Assembly (NCBI GenBank): GCA_937996765.1
Contig: CALKUG010000004.1
Coordinates: 1 to 6,693 of the forward strand
Source of the DNA: an uncultured Ignavibacteria bacterium
GTDB taxonomy: Bacteria > Bacteroidota > Ignavibacteria > Ignavibacteriales > Ignavibacteriaceae
Reading direction: 5' to 3'
Length of the DNA stretch: 6,693 nucleotides
In this document: positions 1-6,614 of the stretch, in pieces
Layout of the letters: every line of letters begins with the position of its first letter
Position numbering within the stretch: the first letter of the stretch is position 1
Program-made: the position numbers and the translations under genes
Notes under the pieces: generated by a model
Databases searched by the model: none
Told to the model about the DNA's origin: nothing
What the model saw: only the letters and a program-made list of their open reading frames with translations

Positions 1-929
1 GCGGCAATAACCGAGCGGGTGATGGCATCCACTTCAAAACCTTTAACCGGTTTACCTTCAGCAAAACGTTCCTTCACTAACTTTAATCCCGCATTGCGTG
101 CATCGCGTACAATATTAAAAACCTTCTCGTACTTTTCGGGGATTTCCGAGCCAACATAACCTGTCCATGTAATATCAGCCCAAACAGCGGTTTCCTTTTT
201 TTGACGTGCCCATAAATCAATGAGTACAAAATCACCTTCACGAATTTGTTTGAAAGTGTCTTTATCAGGTCCGTAATGGGGGTTTGCGCTATTCTCGTTC
301 ACACCTACAATCGGGGGAAAGTCGGTTTCGTATCCGCGAGATTCAAACTCCGCCATAATAAACTGCTGTACATCGTACTCGGTAATGGGTTCTTTTGCGA
401 GTATTGAGTCTTTAATCTTAGCAAAACTGAGTTTTACAATATCCGTAAGAGCATCAGCAACAGGCAGGTATTCGTTGTATTGTTCCTCGCTCCATACTGC
501 ACTCAGGCGGGTGATGAGATCGGCACTTGATTTAGGGTTGATTCCCAATGAATGCAAAAGTTCAATGGTACCTGCATCCACTTTGCTCACATAGGGTATT
601 GCATTCATAGGGGAGTATTCCATTGCAATGGATGAGAACTTGCTTAAATGTGTTTTGAGAAGCAGAGTAAGTTTTTCGTGACTATCATAAGGGAATAAAT
701 TACCGGGCAGGTGTTTTAGGTTATGAGTTTCTATACCATTAACAATTTTTATCGGTTCACCTTGTGCGGGTACGATGTAAAAAAAACGACGGGTTAAATG
801 TGCGTTTGCACCAAATCCCAGAATTTCGAGTGCAAGTGAATTTGAACCACGGAAATCGTAAAATGCCCAACAATCAAAACCCAACGAAGTTAATGCCGAC
901 TGAACTTTTTCTAAATTAAATGATGACAT
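1..929 (-). CDS. M24-family metallopeptidase, Xaa-Pro aminopeptidase-like (C-terminus cut by window edge)
   Basis: This is a probable cytosolic dinuclear-metal peptidase of the pita-bread fold, a family that removes N-terminal residues preceding proline or acts on dipeptides. The reverse strand is open from ATG 929-927 to the window edge, giving 309 complete codons and no stop. Residues 1 to about 150 form the creatinase/prolidase-type N-terminal domain. The catalytic domain follows, with a substrate-side His in ANPHYGP (about H218) and two metal-ligand aspartates, in VLIDLW (about D238) and WADITWTGYVG (about D252). The later His and two Glu ligands lie beyond the left edge, so catalytic completeness cannot be judged. 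An AGGA (plus-strand TCCT at 936-939) about 7 nt upstream supports this start. There is no signal peptide. The gene is divergent from the AAA/nuclease gene. The M24 family is secure; the exact substrate (Xaa-Pro, prolidase or other) is not. Confidence 0.9.
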   Translation of the reverse strand, partial: MSSFNLEKVQSALTSLGFDCWAFYDFRGSNSLALEILGFGANAHLTRRFFYIVPAQGEPIKIVNGIETHNLKHLPGNLFPYDSHEKLTLLLKTHLSKFSSIAMEYSPMNAIPYVSKVDAGTIELLHSLGINPKSSADLITRLSAVWSEEQYNEYLPVADALTDIVKLSFAKIKDSILAKEPITEYDVQQFIMAEFESRGYETDFPPIVGVNENSANPHYGPDKDTFKQIREGDFVLIDLWARQKKETAVWADITWTGYVGSEIPEKYEKVFNIVRDARNAGLKLVKERFAEGKPVKGFEVDAITRSVIA

Positions 930-970
930 AGAATATCCTGCAATGAAATAAAAAATTATCAAAAATTATT

Positions 971-1001
971 TAATACAAAATACGAGAAACGTGTTGTATT
1001 A
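971..1001. repeat. Inverted repeat TAATACAA / TTGTATTA upstream of the M24 gene
   Basis: The arms TAATACAA (971-978) and TTGTATTA (994-1001) pair perfectly over 8 bp around a 15-nt spacer. It lies 42 to 72 bp upstream of the M24 start codon on the minus strand, in a position suited to an operator or a 5'-leader hairpin. The half-site AATACAA/TTGTATT recurs as a second inverted repeat at 3498-3518. The region is very AT-rich, so chance pairing is a real alternative. Confidence 0.4.
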
Positions 1002-1020
1002 AAAAAGTGAATGAATTGAG

Positions 1021-1038
1021 TCCCGAATAAATTCGGGA
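1021..1038. repeat. CCCGAAT palindrome (short hairpin element)
   Basis: TCCCGAAT and ATTCGGGA form a perfect 8-bp inverted repeat separated by AA. It resembles the core of the terminator hairpin at 6615-6650, but it lies between two divergent gene starts and has no adjacent T-run on either strand. It is therefore not at the end of any visible gene. It may be a copy of a dispersed intergenic palindrome rather than a working terminator. Confidence 0.55.
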
Positions 1039-1074
1039 TGGGCTCTACGGGAAAAAATTAAGGTGCCCAGTCTC

Positions 1075-1137
1075 AATTTATAACTTTTAACTTTTAACTT
1101 TTCCTGAGTCCTGTGTCCTCTCACCTCTGTCCTAATT
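1075..1137. repeat. Heptanucleotide-periodic tract (STRR-like), nine units
   Basis: The tract keeps a strict 7-nt period. AACTTTT occurs at 1082, 1089 and 1096, preceded by a degenerate copy at 1075. In exactly the same phase CCT then begins heptamers at 1103, 1110, 1117, 1124 and 1131. Read on the minus strand these are AGG-initial units, including AGGACAG at 1133-1127, which recurs exactly at 6591-6597. The pattern resembles the short tandemly repeated repetitive heptamers known from filamentous cyanobacteria. The periodicity is directly visible; the function is unknown. Confidence 0.75.
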
Positions 1138-1178
1138 TTTGCGTATATTTCGCATAATAAAATTATATGCAAACGGAT

Positions 1179-2696
1179 ATGAAAAAACGCCTCCCACATG
1201 GTATTTCGAATTATGAACGATTGATAGTTGATAATTGCTATTATGTTGACCGTACAAATTTTCTTGAGAAATTAGAGTTAATACCCAACCCATATCAGTT
1301 TTTATTACGTCCTCGTAAATTTGGTAAATCGCTCTTTCTTTCGATGATGCAGTACTACTATGGTGTTGAGTATAAGGAGAATTTTCAAAAGTTATTTGGC
1401 GAATACTACATAGGTAAAAACCCAACACCTCTTGCAAATTCCTTTTATGTATTAAAGTTTGATTTCAGCGGAATAGCTACATATGATAAAGAGAAGTTGG
1501 TTAAGAGTTTCCATGGTTCAGTGTATTCATCATTAGAGATTTGGAACGGTACCTATAAATTACTCACTGATGCCAAAATGCAAGAAATTAAACAAGAGGA
1601 AGAACCGGCAGGAATTCTTAAGCAATTTTTTGCAAAAGTAACTGATTTATCTGAACATCCTATTTTAATTCTCATTGACGAATACGACCATTTCACCAAC
1701 GAATTACTCTCGTTCGATTTTGAGTTATTCAAAACAAGTGTTGCACAGAACGGTTTTGTGCGCAAGTTTTTCGAGGTTATCAAAACATTCACAGGTACAG
1801 GACTTGTAGCAAGGATGTTTGCCACAGGTGTTACTCCCGTTACCTTAGACAGCTTAACCTCCGGGTTTAACGTTTCCAAAAATCTTTCACTCGAACCCGC
1901 ATTCAATGAGATAATGGGATTTACCGATGAGGAAGTACTCACAATGCTGGAGTATTATGAAGTTGAGGACCCAAAGAGAGTACATTTCGATATGCGTGAC
2001 TATTACAATGGCAGTAAGTTCGCTAAACGAGTAGAACGTAAATTGTATAATAGTAATATGGTGCTTTACTTTCTCGATTCAATAACTAGGACAAAGAGTT
2101 ATCCTGATGGATTGATGGATGTAAACATCATGAGTGATTATAAAAAGATTGGTAACATCTTTTTGCTTGGCGATGAAGATGTGTCGAATAAACGAGTACA
2201 GGAAATACTTTCGAGTGGCGAGATAGCGGCAGAGTTAACCATACAATTTAGTTTTGAGAGAGAGTTTACCCCGGATGATTTGATTTCGCTGTTGTATTAT
2301 AATGGATTATTAACCATAAAAGGTGAAGACTTTGGGAGCATGGTATTCACCATACCCAATTATGTTATCCGTGAATTGTACTGGAAATACTTTGCTCAAA
2401 AGTTGGAGAAGGAATCGCACATAAGTATAAACTCCTCTGAACTACAGGCAGCGATGAAGCAAATGGCTGTCGAAGGCAGAATAGATTTGTATATGTCCAT
2501 CATAAACAATACGATGAAAGACTTAAGCAACCGCGATTTGCAAAACTTTGATGAGAAGTATGTAAAAATGCTGTTTATGGCATTTGCGTCACTTTCACCT
2601 ATTTATTACAAAAAAAGCGAGTACGAAGCGAATCGTAAATACCCCGATTTACTTTTTCTCAGTACACCCGTTATACCTGTTGAAAATCAAATGTAG
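1179..2696 (+). CDS. AAA-ATPase-like / PD-(D/E)XK nuclease family protein, truncated by an in-frame TAG
   Basis: This matches the Bacteroidota-enriched family combining a predicted AAA-ATPase domain (Pfam AAA-ATPase_like) with a C-terminal PD-(D/E)XK nuclease domain (PDDEXK_9, formerly DUF1703). Its biological role is not established. Numbering from the upstream ATG at 1167, visible motifs are the family-type P-loop RPRKFGKSL (48-56), a Walker B strand ending LIDEYD (169-174), FATGVTPV (218-225), and the nuclease strand KYPDLLFL with Asp at about 494. The reading frame stops at TAG 2694-2696, just before FEFKYLK, which carries the E-x-K catalytic pair. As read, the product keeps the ATPase but lacks half the nuclease active site. 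ATG 1179 is preferred over 1167 because MKKRLPHGISNYERL matches the usual MKKLPIGI-type beginning of the family; neither start has a clear Shine-Dalgarno sequence. It is convergent with the DUF4199 gene. This could be a recent pseudogene, a functional truncation or a base-call error. Confidence 0.88.
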   Translation: MKKRLPHGISNYERLIVDNCYYVDRTNFLEKLELIPNPYQFLLRPRKFGKSLFLSMMQYYYGVEYKENFQKLFGEYYIGKNPTPLANSFYVLKFDFSGIATYDKEKLVKSFHGSVYSSLEIWNGTYKLLTDAKMQEIKQEEEPAGILKQFFAKVTDLSEHPILILIDEYDHFTNELLSFDFELFKTSVAQNGFVRKFFEVIKTFTGTGLVARMFATGVTPVTLDSLTSGFNVSKNLSLEPAFNEIMGFTDEEVLTMLEYYEVEDPKRVHFDMRDYYNGSKFAKRVERKLYNSNMVLYFLDSITRTKSYPDGLMDVNIMSDYKKIGNIFLLGDEDVSNKRVQEILSSGEIAAELTIQFSFEREFTPDDLISLLYYNGLLTIKGEDFGSMVFTIPNYVIRELYWKYFAQKLEKESHISINSSELQAAMKQMAVEGRIDLYMSIINNTMKDLSNRDLQNFDEKYVKMLFMAFASLSPIYYKKSEYEANRKYPDLLFLSTPVIPVENQM

Positions 2697-2876
2697 TTTG
2701 AGTTCAAGTATCTTAAGATTTCTGAATCCCACCGTTTAGCAGAGAAATTTGCCGAGGCGACAAATCAAATTCAGAATTATCTTGAACTCGATGAAATTAA
2801 CCAGATAAAGAATTTACACAGCTACGCAATTGTATTTGTAGGAGTCGAAGGGAATTGGAAGGAAGTAATCAAATAA
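2697..2876 (+). pseudogene. Detached C-terminal remainder of the PD-(D/E)XK domain, in frame after the TAG
   Basis: Immediately after TAG 2694-2696 the same frame stays open for 59 codons to TAA 2874-2876. It begins FEFKYLK, continues through an amphipathic stretch with ATNQIQNYL, and ends in AIVFVGVEGNWKEVIK. This is what the family should have: the E-x-K strand, the helix with a QI-Y pattern, then a closing beta strand. Read through, the protein would be 569 residues from 1167 or 565 from 1179. There is no in-frame ATG, GTG or TTG and no ribosome-binding site at the head of this segment, so independent translation is unlikely. One base substitution accounts for the break. Confidence 0.82.
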
Positions 2877-2882
2877 CGAAAA

Positions 2883-2908
2883 TTACCCCCGAAATGAATC
2901 GGGGGTAA
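2883..2908 (-). terminator. Hairpin between convergent genes, probable terminator of the DUF4199 gene
   Basis: TTACCCCCGA (2883-2892) and TCGGGGGTAA (2899-2908) form a perfect 10-bp GC-rich stem with a 6-nt loop. On the minus strand it follows the DUF4199 stop codon by about 12 nt and is followed by a short T-rich stretch (complement of the plus-strand GAAAATT). On the plus strand it begins 7 nt after the TAA at 2876 but has no T-run, so termination of the AAA/nuclease transcript is possible but less well supported. Confidence 0.7.
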
Positions 2909-2920
2909 AAATGATAATTA

Positions 2921-3415
2921 CTAACTTTGTGGGGCTTTGGATTTTGTGAAAATTGCTACAATTGCTGAGGTTACTACCCCAACAACGGGGGCAAATATCA
3001 AACTTTGTATTAAATAACTGCCAAACGAGAAATAAGCATCTGCCATTTCTTTGGTCATAAGATTTTTTTGTACCGTAAAAGCAGCCAAGTTTTTTAGATA
3101 GTCGGGTGTAATCACAAAATGGGTTATGGCTTGGGTTATGGGAGTAAACAATGTTACTCCGAGAGTAATCCATAAACCGGTTATGAAACCTTGTTTGTAG
3201 CTCATCACACCAGAGTAAAAAGTTTTCTTTTTATCCAATAATGCAAATACATAAATCCCAATTGCTATTACTGCAAAAAAATTAGTGTATGTGGCCTGGG
3301 ATTCGATATTAACATCGTGAAGCCCTGCAAGGCGTTCAGCAAGTATCCAAAGCAAAGAAGCAGCAACAAAAATGAGAGTCCATTTGATTTCGACTGAGAA
3401 TTTTGACATGTTCAT
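2921..3415 (-). CDS. DUF4199-type integral membrane protein
   Basis: This 164-residue inner-membrane protein has about four hydrophobic segments, near residues 11-27, 45-61, 76-96 and 133-156. The sequence fits the DUF4199 family seen in Bacteroidota. Features I recognise are the early WxLxERLxGLHDVNI region, the YTNFF segment, the LDKKKxFYSGVMSYKQGFITG loop, and a central FITPDYL-like stretch followed by an amphipathic helix. No catalytic motif is visible and the family has no established function. The start at 3415 is supported by AAGGA (complement of 3424-3428) with 8-nt spacing; Met3 at 3409 would be too far from it. The gene ends with TAG, is convergent with the AAA/nuclease gene and divergent from the T9SS cargo gene, so it appears monocistronic. 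Confidence 0.85.
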   Translation of the reverse strand: MNMSKFSVEIKWTLIFVAASLLWILAERLAGLHDVNIESQATYTNFFAVIAIGIYVFALLDKKKTFYSGVMSYKQGFITGLWITLGVTLFTPITQAITHFVITPDYLKNLAAFTVQKNLMTKEMADAYFSFGSYLIQSLIFAPVVGVVTSAIVAIFTKSKAPQS

Positions 3416-3478
3416 AACAACAATCCTTGATTAAATTAAAACAACAACAAAAAAAAGGGCGAAGTGTGATATAATGCA

Positions 3479-3507
3479 TTGACATTGATTTCAACACTTT
3501 GTATTGT
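3479..3507 (+). promoter_or_regulatory. Candidate sigma70-like promoter for the T9SS cargo gene
   Basis: TTGACA (3479-3484) matches the -35 consensus exactly. It is separated by 17 nt from TATTGT (3502-3507), a four-of-six match to a -10 box. It points towards the gene at 3664 and would give a leader of about 150 nt. Bacteroidota often use a different promoter (TTTG / TAnnTTTG), which I could not place here, so this assignment is tentative. Confidence 0.4.
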
Positions 3508-3518
3508 TAAAATACAAA
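3498..3518. repeat. Inverted repeat TTTGTATT / AATACAAA in the divergent promoter region
   Basis: The perfect 8-bp arms at 3498-3505 and 3511-3518 flank a 5-nt loop. The repeat overlaps the proposed -10 box of the T9SS cargo gene and lies about 80 bp upstream of the DUF4199 start. This would suit an operator, or a hairpin in the DUF4199 leader. It shares the half-site TTGTATT/AATACAA with 971-1001, in the opposite arm order. The low-complexity AT context keeps confidence modest. Confidence 0.4.
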
Positions 3519-3653
3519 AAAATGGTTTATTGCAAGCAATTTAGAAAACTATTACGCGTTTATTAGCGTTATATAGATTATGTGAATCAATTTTACTGTT
3601 TTTTAACCATCAAATCGTTAACCCATAAGCTCAAAGTAGGGCTTATATTCATC

Positions 3654-3658
3654 AGGAG
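3654..3658 (+). promoter_or_regulatory. Ribosome binding site of the T9SS cargo gene
   Basis: AGGAG ends 5 nt before ATG 3664. It is the strongest Shine-Dalgarno match in the window and fixes the start of the cargo gene directly ahead of its signal peptide. Confidence 0.75.
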
Positions 3659-3663
3659 AACAG

Positions 3664-6573
3664 ATGATAAAAATTGCACTATCCATGTTGACGGTGTTTT
3701 TAGTAGCATTAACCACAAATGCCCAACTGTACCAGGGACCTGCCCAAGGCACTACCGCAGCCGGGAATGTTAAGTCAACCTCAACATTCACTAACGCACC
3801 TTCGATAGTTACCCCCGAACCCGACAAAGTTCGTAATATGTTGCGTTATGACGAAACTTTTGAAATGTTCATTCCATCTGCTGCTCTTCCTTCGGAAACC
3901 GAAATTTATACCGAAGATTTGGCAACAAAAGGAGAAATGGCTAAAGATAGCACCAGTATTTTCCTTGCTCAGGAATTCGAGGGTGTTACCCAAACTAATA
4001 GTATTCCACCCGATCCGCATCTTGCGGTTGGTCCTAACCACTTAGTAGCAGTGGTAAATACTGACTTTGCGATTTACGATAAAAAAGGAAATCTGCTTCG
4101 TCGTATAGCGGCTTCAAGCTGGTTTACAGGATTGAATGTTGCTGCTCTTGGACCTTTTGACCCTAAGGTTATCTACGATCATTACGCAAAACGCTGGGTA
4201 ATGGTATGGTTAAATCAGGACGATGCAAGCAAAACATCATATTTCTTGATTTCAGTTTCAGATGATGATGATCCCAACGGCACATGGTTCAATTGGGCTT
4301 TGCCTTCTAACAGAAACGGTGCAACCGTTGTCGATAGCTGGACCGATTACCAGGGTGTTGGTTTTGATACATCAGCGATTTACATATCAGGACAAAACTT
4401 CCAGTTTTCCGGTGTTTTTCAATTCAGCAAGTTAACAATTGTTCCAAAATCAGCTCTGTATAATGTAGCAACACCTACACCTATAACTTGGACCGATTTA
4501 TGGGATTTCAGATATCCGACTTCAACCAGTCAAAAGATTTTTAACTTACGTCCCACAATTTCGTTTGGCGAACCTTCACCAACATTTAATTTGATGCACG
4601 CAGTAAATGGCACATCAAATTTTTATGTATTGGCAAAAGTTACTAACCCCTTAAACAACCCAACGGTGAGTTTGCAAAACGTTTCAGTAACTCAATTTCA
4701 GCAATCACCCAATGGTAATCAGTTAGGTGGAAGTGCCATTGCAATAGAAGGTGGTGGTTCTAACTTCCGCAACGAGCCGGTTTATAAAGATGGGTTCATA
4801 TACGCTGTGCATGCAGTAAGAAACCCCAATAACAGCACGTATTCAGCTGTGCGCTATTCTAAAATCAACCCTGTAACCGGAACTGCCGTTGAGCAATCAA
4901 CTTTTGGTGCAGTTGGTTATTGGCATTATTGGCCTGCCGTTATGGTAGATAGCAGCGGTAACGTTGCATTGACCTATAGCCGTTCAGGAACAACAGAATA
5001 TATTGGCGCCTACTTTACCGGTAAGTTAAAAAATGAGACCGCTTTCAGACAAAGTTATGTACTCGAAACCGGTAAATCCAATTATGTAAAAGATTTCAGC
5101 TCAGGCAGAAACCGCTGGGGCGATTATATGGGAATAGCATTAGACCCTGTAAATCAGCATTCAATATGGATGATGACAGAGTATGCCACAAATCCTGCTA
5201 ATACATGGGCAAACCGCATAGGCGAAGTACGTATGGTACCATTTGCCGGCGTGATGAGTTCTGTTGATGCAGATAGCTTTGCATTTGGCAACGTAGAAGT
5301 TGGATCAAAGACCGATACCGTAAGCTATACAGTATCTTCCTTTGGAACCACTCCAGTACAGATCAGTGGATGGACATCTGCAAATAGCCAGATTAGGGTA
5401 GTAGAACCAGCATCATTCCCTGTAACACTGAATGCGTATGAAAGTATAAAAATCAGAGTTACGATAGATCCTGCAACCCCGGGAGCGATACGTGATTCGT
5501 TAAAGCTAACGAGCAACGACCCTAAACTCAAGTCAATCCTAATAACAGGCAGGGCCTTCCAAATCAACCAGGCATCTACCGGTAAGTTGTACGCAGCCGC
5601 CGGCAGTAACGGTTCAGGAAATGTTCATAATGTAACTCTACCAGCAGGAAGTTCAACCCAGTTGGGTTACTCAAATTACTCATCGGGATTATTTGGGTTA
5701 TCCGTGCACCCAAAAACAAAGATGATGTACGGTTTAACCCCTACAGGATCAAATGTAACCTTGGTACGAGTGAATGCCTTAGAAGGTGATTCCTATCCTG
5801 TATTTGAGATACCGGTAACAAACGTATCAACAGCAGCATTCGATACATCGGGAACGATGTATATCGGAAACAGAACCGGATTAGTTTATAAAGTTAATAT
5901 TGATGCAAAAACTGTTGAATTTATAGATACAGCAAAAGCAGCAATAAGTGCATTAACATTCGACCCTGTAACCAATCAAGCGTATGCAGGATTGTACCGT
6001 TTCTCGGGAGCAACTCAAGATATGATTTTCAAGCTTGATATAGCAACCGGAGATACCGTACGCATCGGTGAAAACGGAACCGATAAACGAATAAACGATT
6101 TGTTTATTGACGGTGGCAAGCTTTATTCAATACACGGCGCCGCAGCAGATGACGGAAGCATCTATTCAATAGATTTAACAACAGGATTAGGAACCTTGGT
6201 AGCAAACACTACCATCAGAAACCTAATGTCGGTTGAATCCGGAAGTGTAGGGGTTGTGAGTGTAGAAGAGGGAAGCAGTCTAGCACCTTCAACATACTCA
6301 GTATCACAGAACTACCCGAATCCTTTTAATCCTGAGACGGTAATAGAGTTTTCGATGCCGGTATCTGGTGCAGTACGTGTAGTAGTATATAATATGCTTG
6401 GTGAAGTGGTAAGCGAAGTAGCAAATAGCAACTTTGCAGCCGGATCGCACAAATTGACCTGGAATGCAAGCAGCACGGGATCTTCGAGCGGAGTGTATTT
6501 CTACCAAGTAGAAGCCCGCGGAGATAACGGAACCGAATTCAGAGAAATGAAAAAAATGATTCTGATGAAGTAG
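3664..6573 (+). CDS. Secreted multidomain beta-propeller protein with ASH (Ig-like) domain and T9SS type A sorting domain
   Basis: This 969-residue protein is predicted to be exported by Sec and then moved across the outer membrane by the type IX secretion system. The signal peptide spans residues 1-20, with likely cleavage after TNA. Residues about 100-528 resemble the secreted family with a PPDPHLAVGPNHLV motif (115-128), VIYDHYAKRW (169-178), WPAVMVDSSGNVALTYS (423-439) and NRWGDYMGIALDP (483-495); I read it as a sialidase-like beta-propeller. Residues about 531-632 are an Ig-like ASH/choice-of-anchor-D module with FGNVEVGS and LTSNDPKLKSILITG. Residues about 638-858 look like a second, NHL/YVTN-like propeller (LYAAAG, LTFDPVTNQAYAGL, KLYSIHG). 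Residues about 878-969 are the sorting domain: QNYPNPFNP, YNMLGEVV, SGVYFYQVEARG, KKMILMK. No catalytic residues can be assigned, so an adhesion or binding role is as likely as an enzymatic one. It has its own RBS and terminator and is probably monocistronic. Glycine codon choice changes near residue 540. Confidence 0.93.
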   Translation: MIKIALSMLTVFLVALTTNAQLYQGPAQGTTAAGNVKSTSTFTNAPSIVTPEPDKVRNMLRYDETFEMFIPSAALPSETEIYTEDLATKGEMAKDSTSIFLAQEFEGVTQTNSIPPDPHLAVGPNHLVAVVNTDFAIYDKKGNLLRRIAASSWFTGLNVAALGPFDPKVIYDHYAKRWVMVWLNQDDASKTSYFLISVSDDDDPNGTWFNWALPSNRNGATVVDSWTDYQGVGFDTSAIYISGQNFQFSGVFQFSKLTIVPKSALYNVATPTPITWTDLWDFRYPTSTSQKIFNLRPTISFGEPSPTFNLMHAVNGTSNFYVLAKVTNPLNNPTVSLQNVSVTQFQQSPNGNQLGGSAIAIEGGGSNFRNEPVYKDGFIYAVHAVRNPNNSTYSAVRYSKINPVTGTAVEQSTFGAVGYWHYWPAVMVDSSGNVALTYSRSGTTEYIGAYFTGKLKNETAFRQSYVLETGKSNYVKDFSSGRNRWGDYMGIALDPVNQHSIWMMTEYATNPANTWANRIGEVRMVPFAGVMSSVDADSFAFGNVEVGSKTDTVSYTVSSFGTTPVQISGWTSANSQIRVVEPASFPVTLNAYESIKIRVTIDPATPGAIRDSLKLTSNDPKLKSILITGRAFQINQASTGKLYAAAGSNGSGNVHNVTLPAGSSTQLGYSNYSSGLFGLSVHPKTKMMYGLTPTGSNVTLVRVNALEGDSYPVFEIPVTNVSTAAFDTSGTMYIGNRTGLVYKVNIDAKTVEFIDTAKAAISALTFDPVTNQAYAGLYRFSGATQDMIFKLDIATGDTVRIGENGTDKRINDLFIDGGKLYSIHGAAADDGSIYSIDLTTGLGTLVANTTIRNLMSVESGSVGVVSVEEGSSLAPSTYSVSQNYPNPFNPETVIEFSMPVSGAVRVVVYNMLGEVVSEVANSNFAAGSHKLTWNASSTGSSSGVYFYQVEARGDNGTEFREMKKMILMK

Positions 6574-6576
6574 GTT

Positions 6577-6604
6577 AGGTCAGAGGTCATAGGACAGCTG
6601 TCAG
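6577..6604 (+). repeat. Four heptamer units in the 3' untranslated region of the T9SS cargo gene
   Basis: AGG recurs with exact 7-nt spacing at 6577, 6584 and 6591, and a fourth degenerate unit, CTGTCAG, starts at 6598. The first unit is AGGTCAG and the third is AGGACAG, identical to a unit on the minus strand at 1133-1127. The tract starts 4 nt after the TAG stop and runs up to a CCCGAAT hairpin, the same order as at the first locus. Confidence 0.6.
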
Positions 6605-6614
6605 CCAAAACTTC

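Larger units (their letters stand above)
930..1166. other. Divergent intergenic region rich in repeats
   Basis: About 237 bp separate the M24 start (minus strand) from the AAA/nuclease gene (plus strand). The region holds an inverted repeat (971-1001), a short CCCGAAT palindrome (1021-1038), an outer imperfect inverted repeat (TGAATTGAG at 1012-1020 against CTCAATTTA at 1072-1080, 8 of 9 paired), and a 7-nt-periodic tract (1075-1137). I found no convincing paired -35/-10 promoter in either direction. CATAAT at 1153-1158 resembles a -10 box but has no -35 partner and lies very close to the downstream start. No credible coding sequence is seen. Confidence 0.6.

Noticed and set aside
385..594. 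Plus-strand open frame of 69 codons
   Set aside because: It lies wholly inside the M24 gene on the opposite strand, has no family features, and the antisense frame carries clear M24 motifs.
1082..1102. CRISPR-like or direct-repeat array
   Set aside because: The 7-nt units are contiguous with no unique spacers, far too short for CRISPR repeats, and no cas genes are present.
1144..1158. Bacteroidota -7 box or sigma70 -10 box for the AAA/nuclease gene (TATATTTC, CATAAT)
   Set aside because: No matching upstream -33 or -35 element at the right spacing, and the sites lie almost on the start codon.
999..1437. Two minus-strand open frames over the intergenic region and the start of the AAA/nuclease gene
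   Set aside because: They cross the heptamer repeats and overlap strongly recognised coding sequence on the plus strand, with no ribosome-binding site or domain-like composition.
2694..2696. Genome-wide reassignment of TAG to an amino acid
   Set aside because: Both other complete genes in the window end with TAG (DUF4199 at 2923-2921 and the T9SS cargo at 6571-6573), each at the natural family end, so TAG appears to be a genuine stop.
1167..2876. A defence system built on the AAA/nuclease gene
   Set aside because: The gene stands alone, neighbours on both sides are housekeeping-like or membrane proteins on the opposite strand, and no partner effector, sensor or mobile-element gene is visible.
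3508..3663. Riboswitch or structured leader in the long 5' region of the T9SS cargo gene
   Set aside because: Only weak local elements are seen (ATTGC-AA-GCAAT at about 3529-3540 and an imperfect GCGTT-initial 10-nt repeat at about 3556-3575). No known riboswitch core or terminator/antiterminator pair was recognised.
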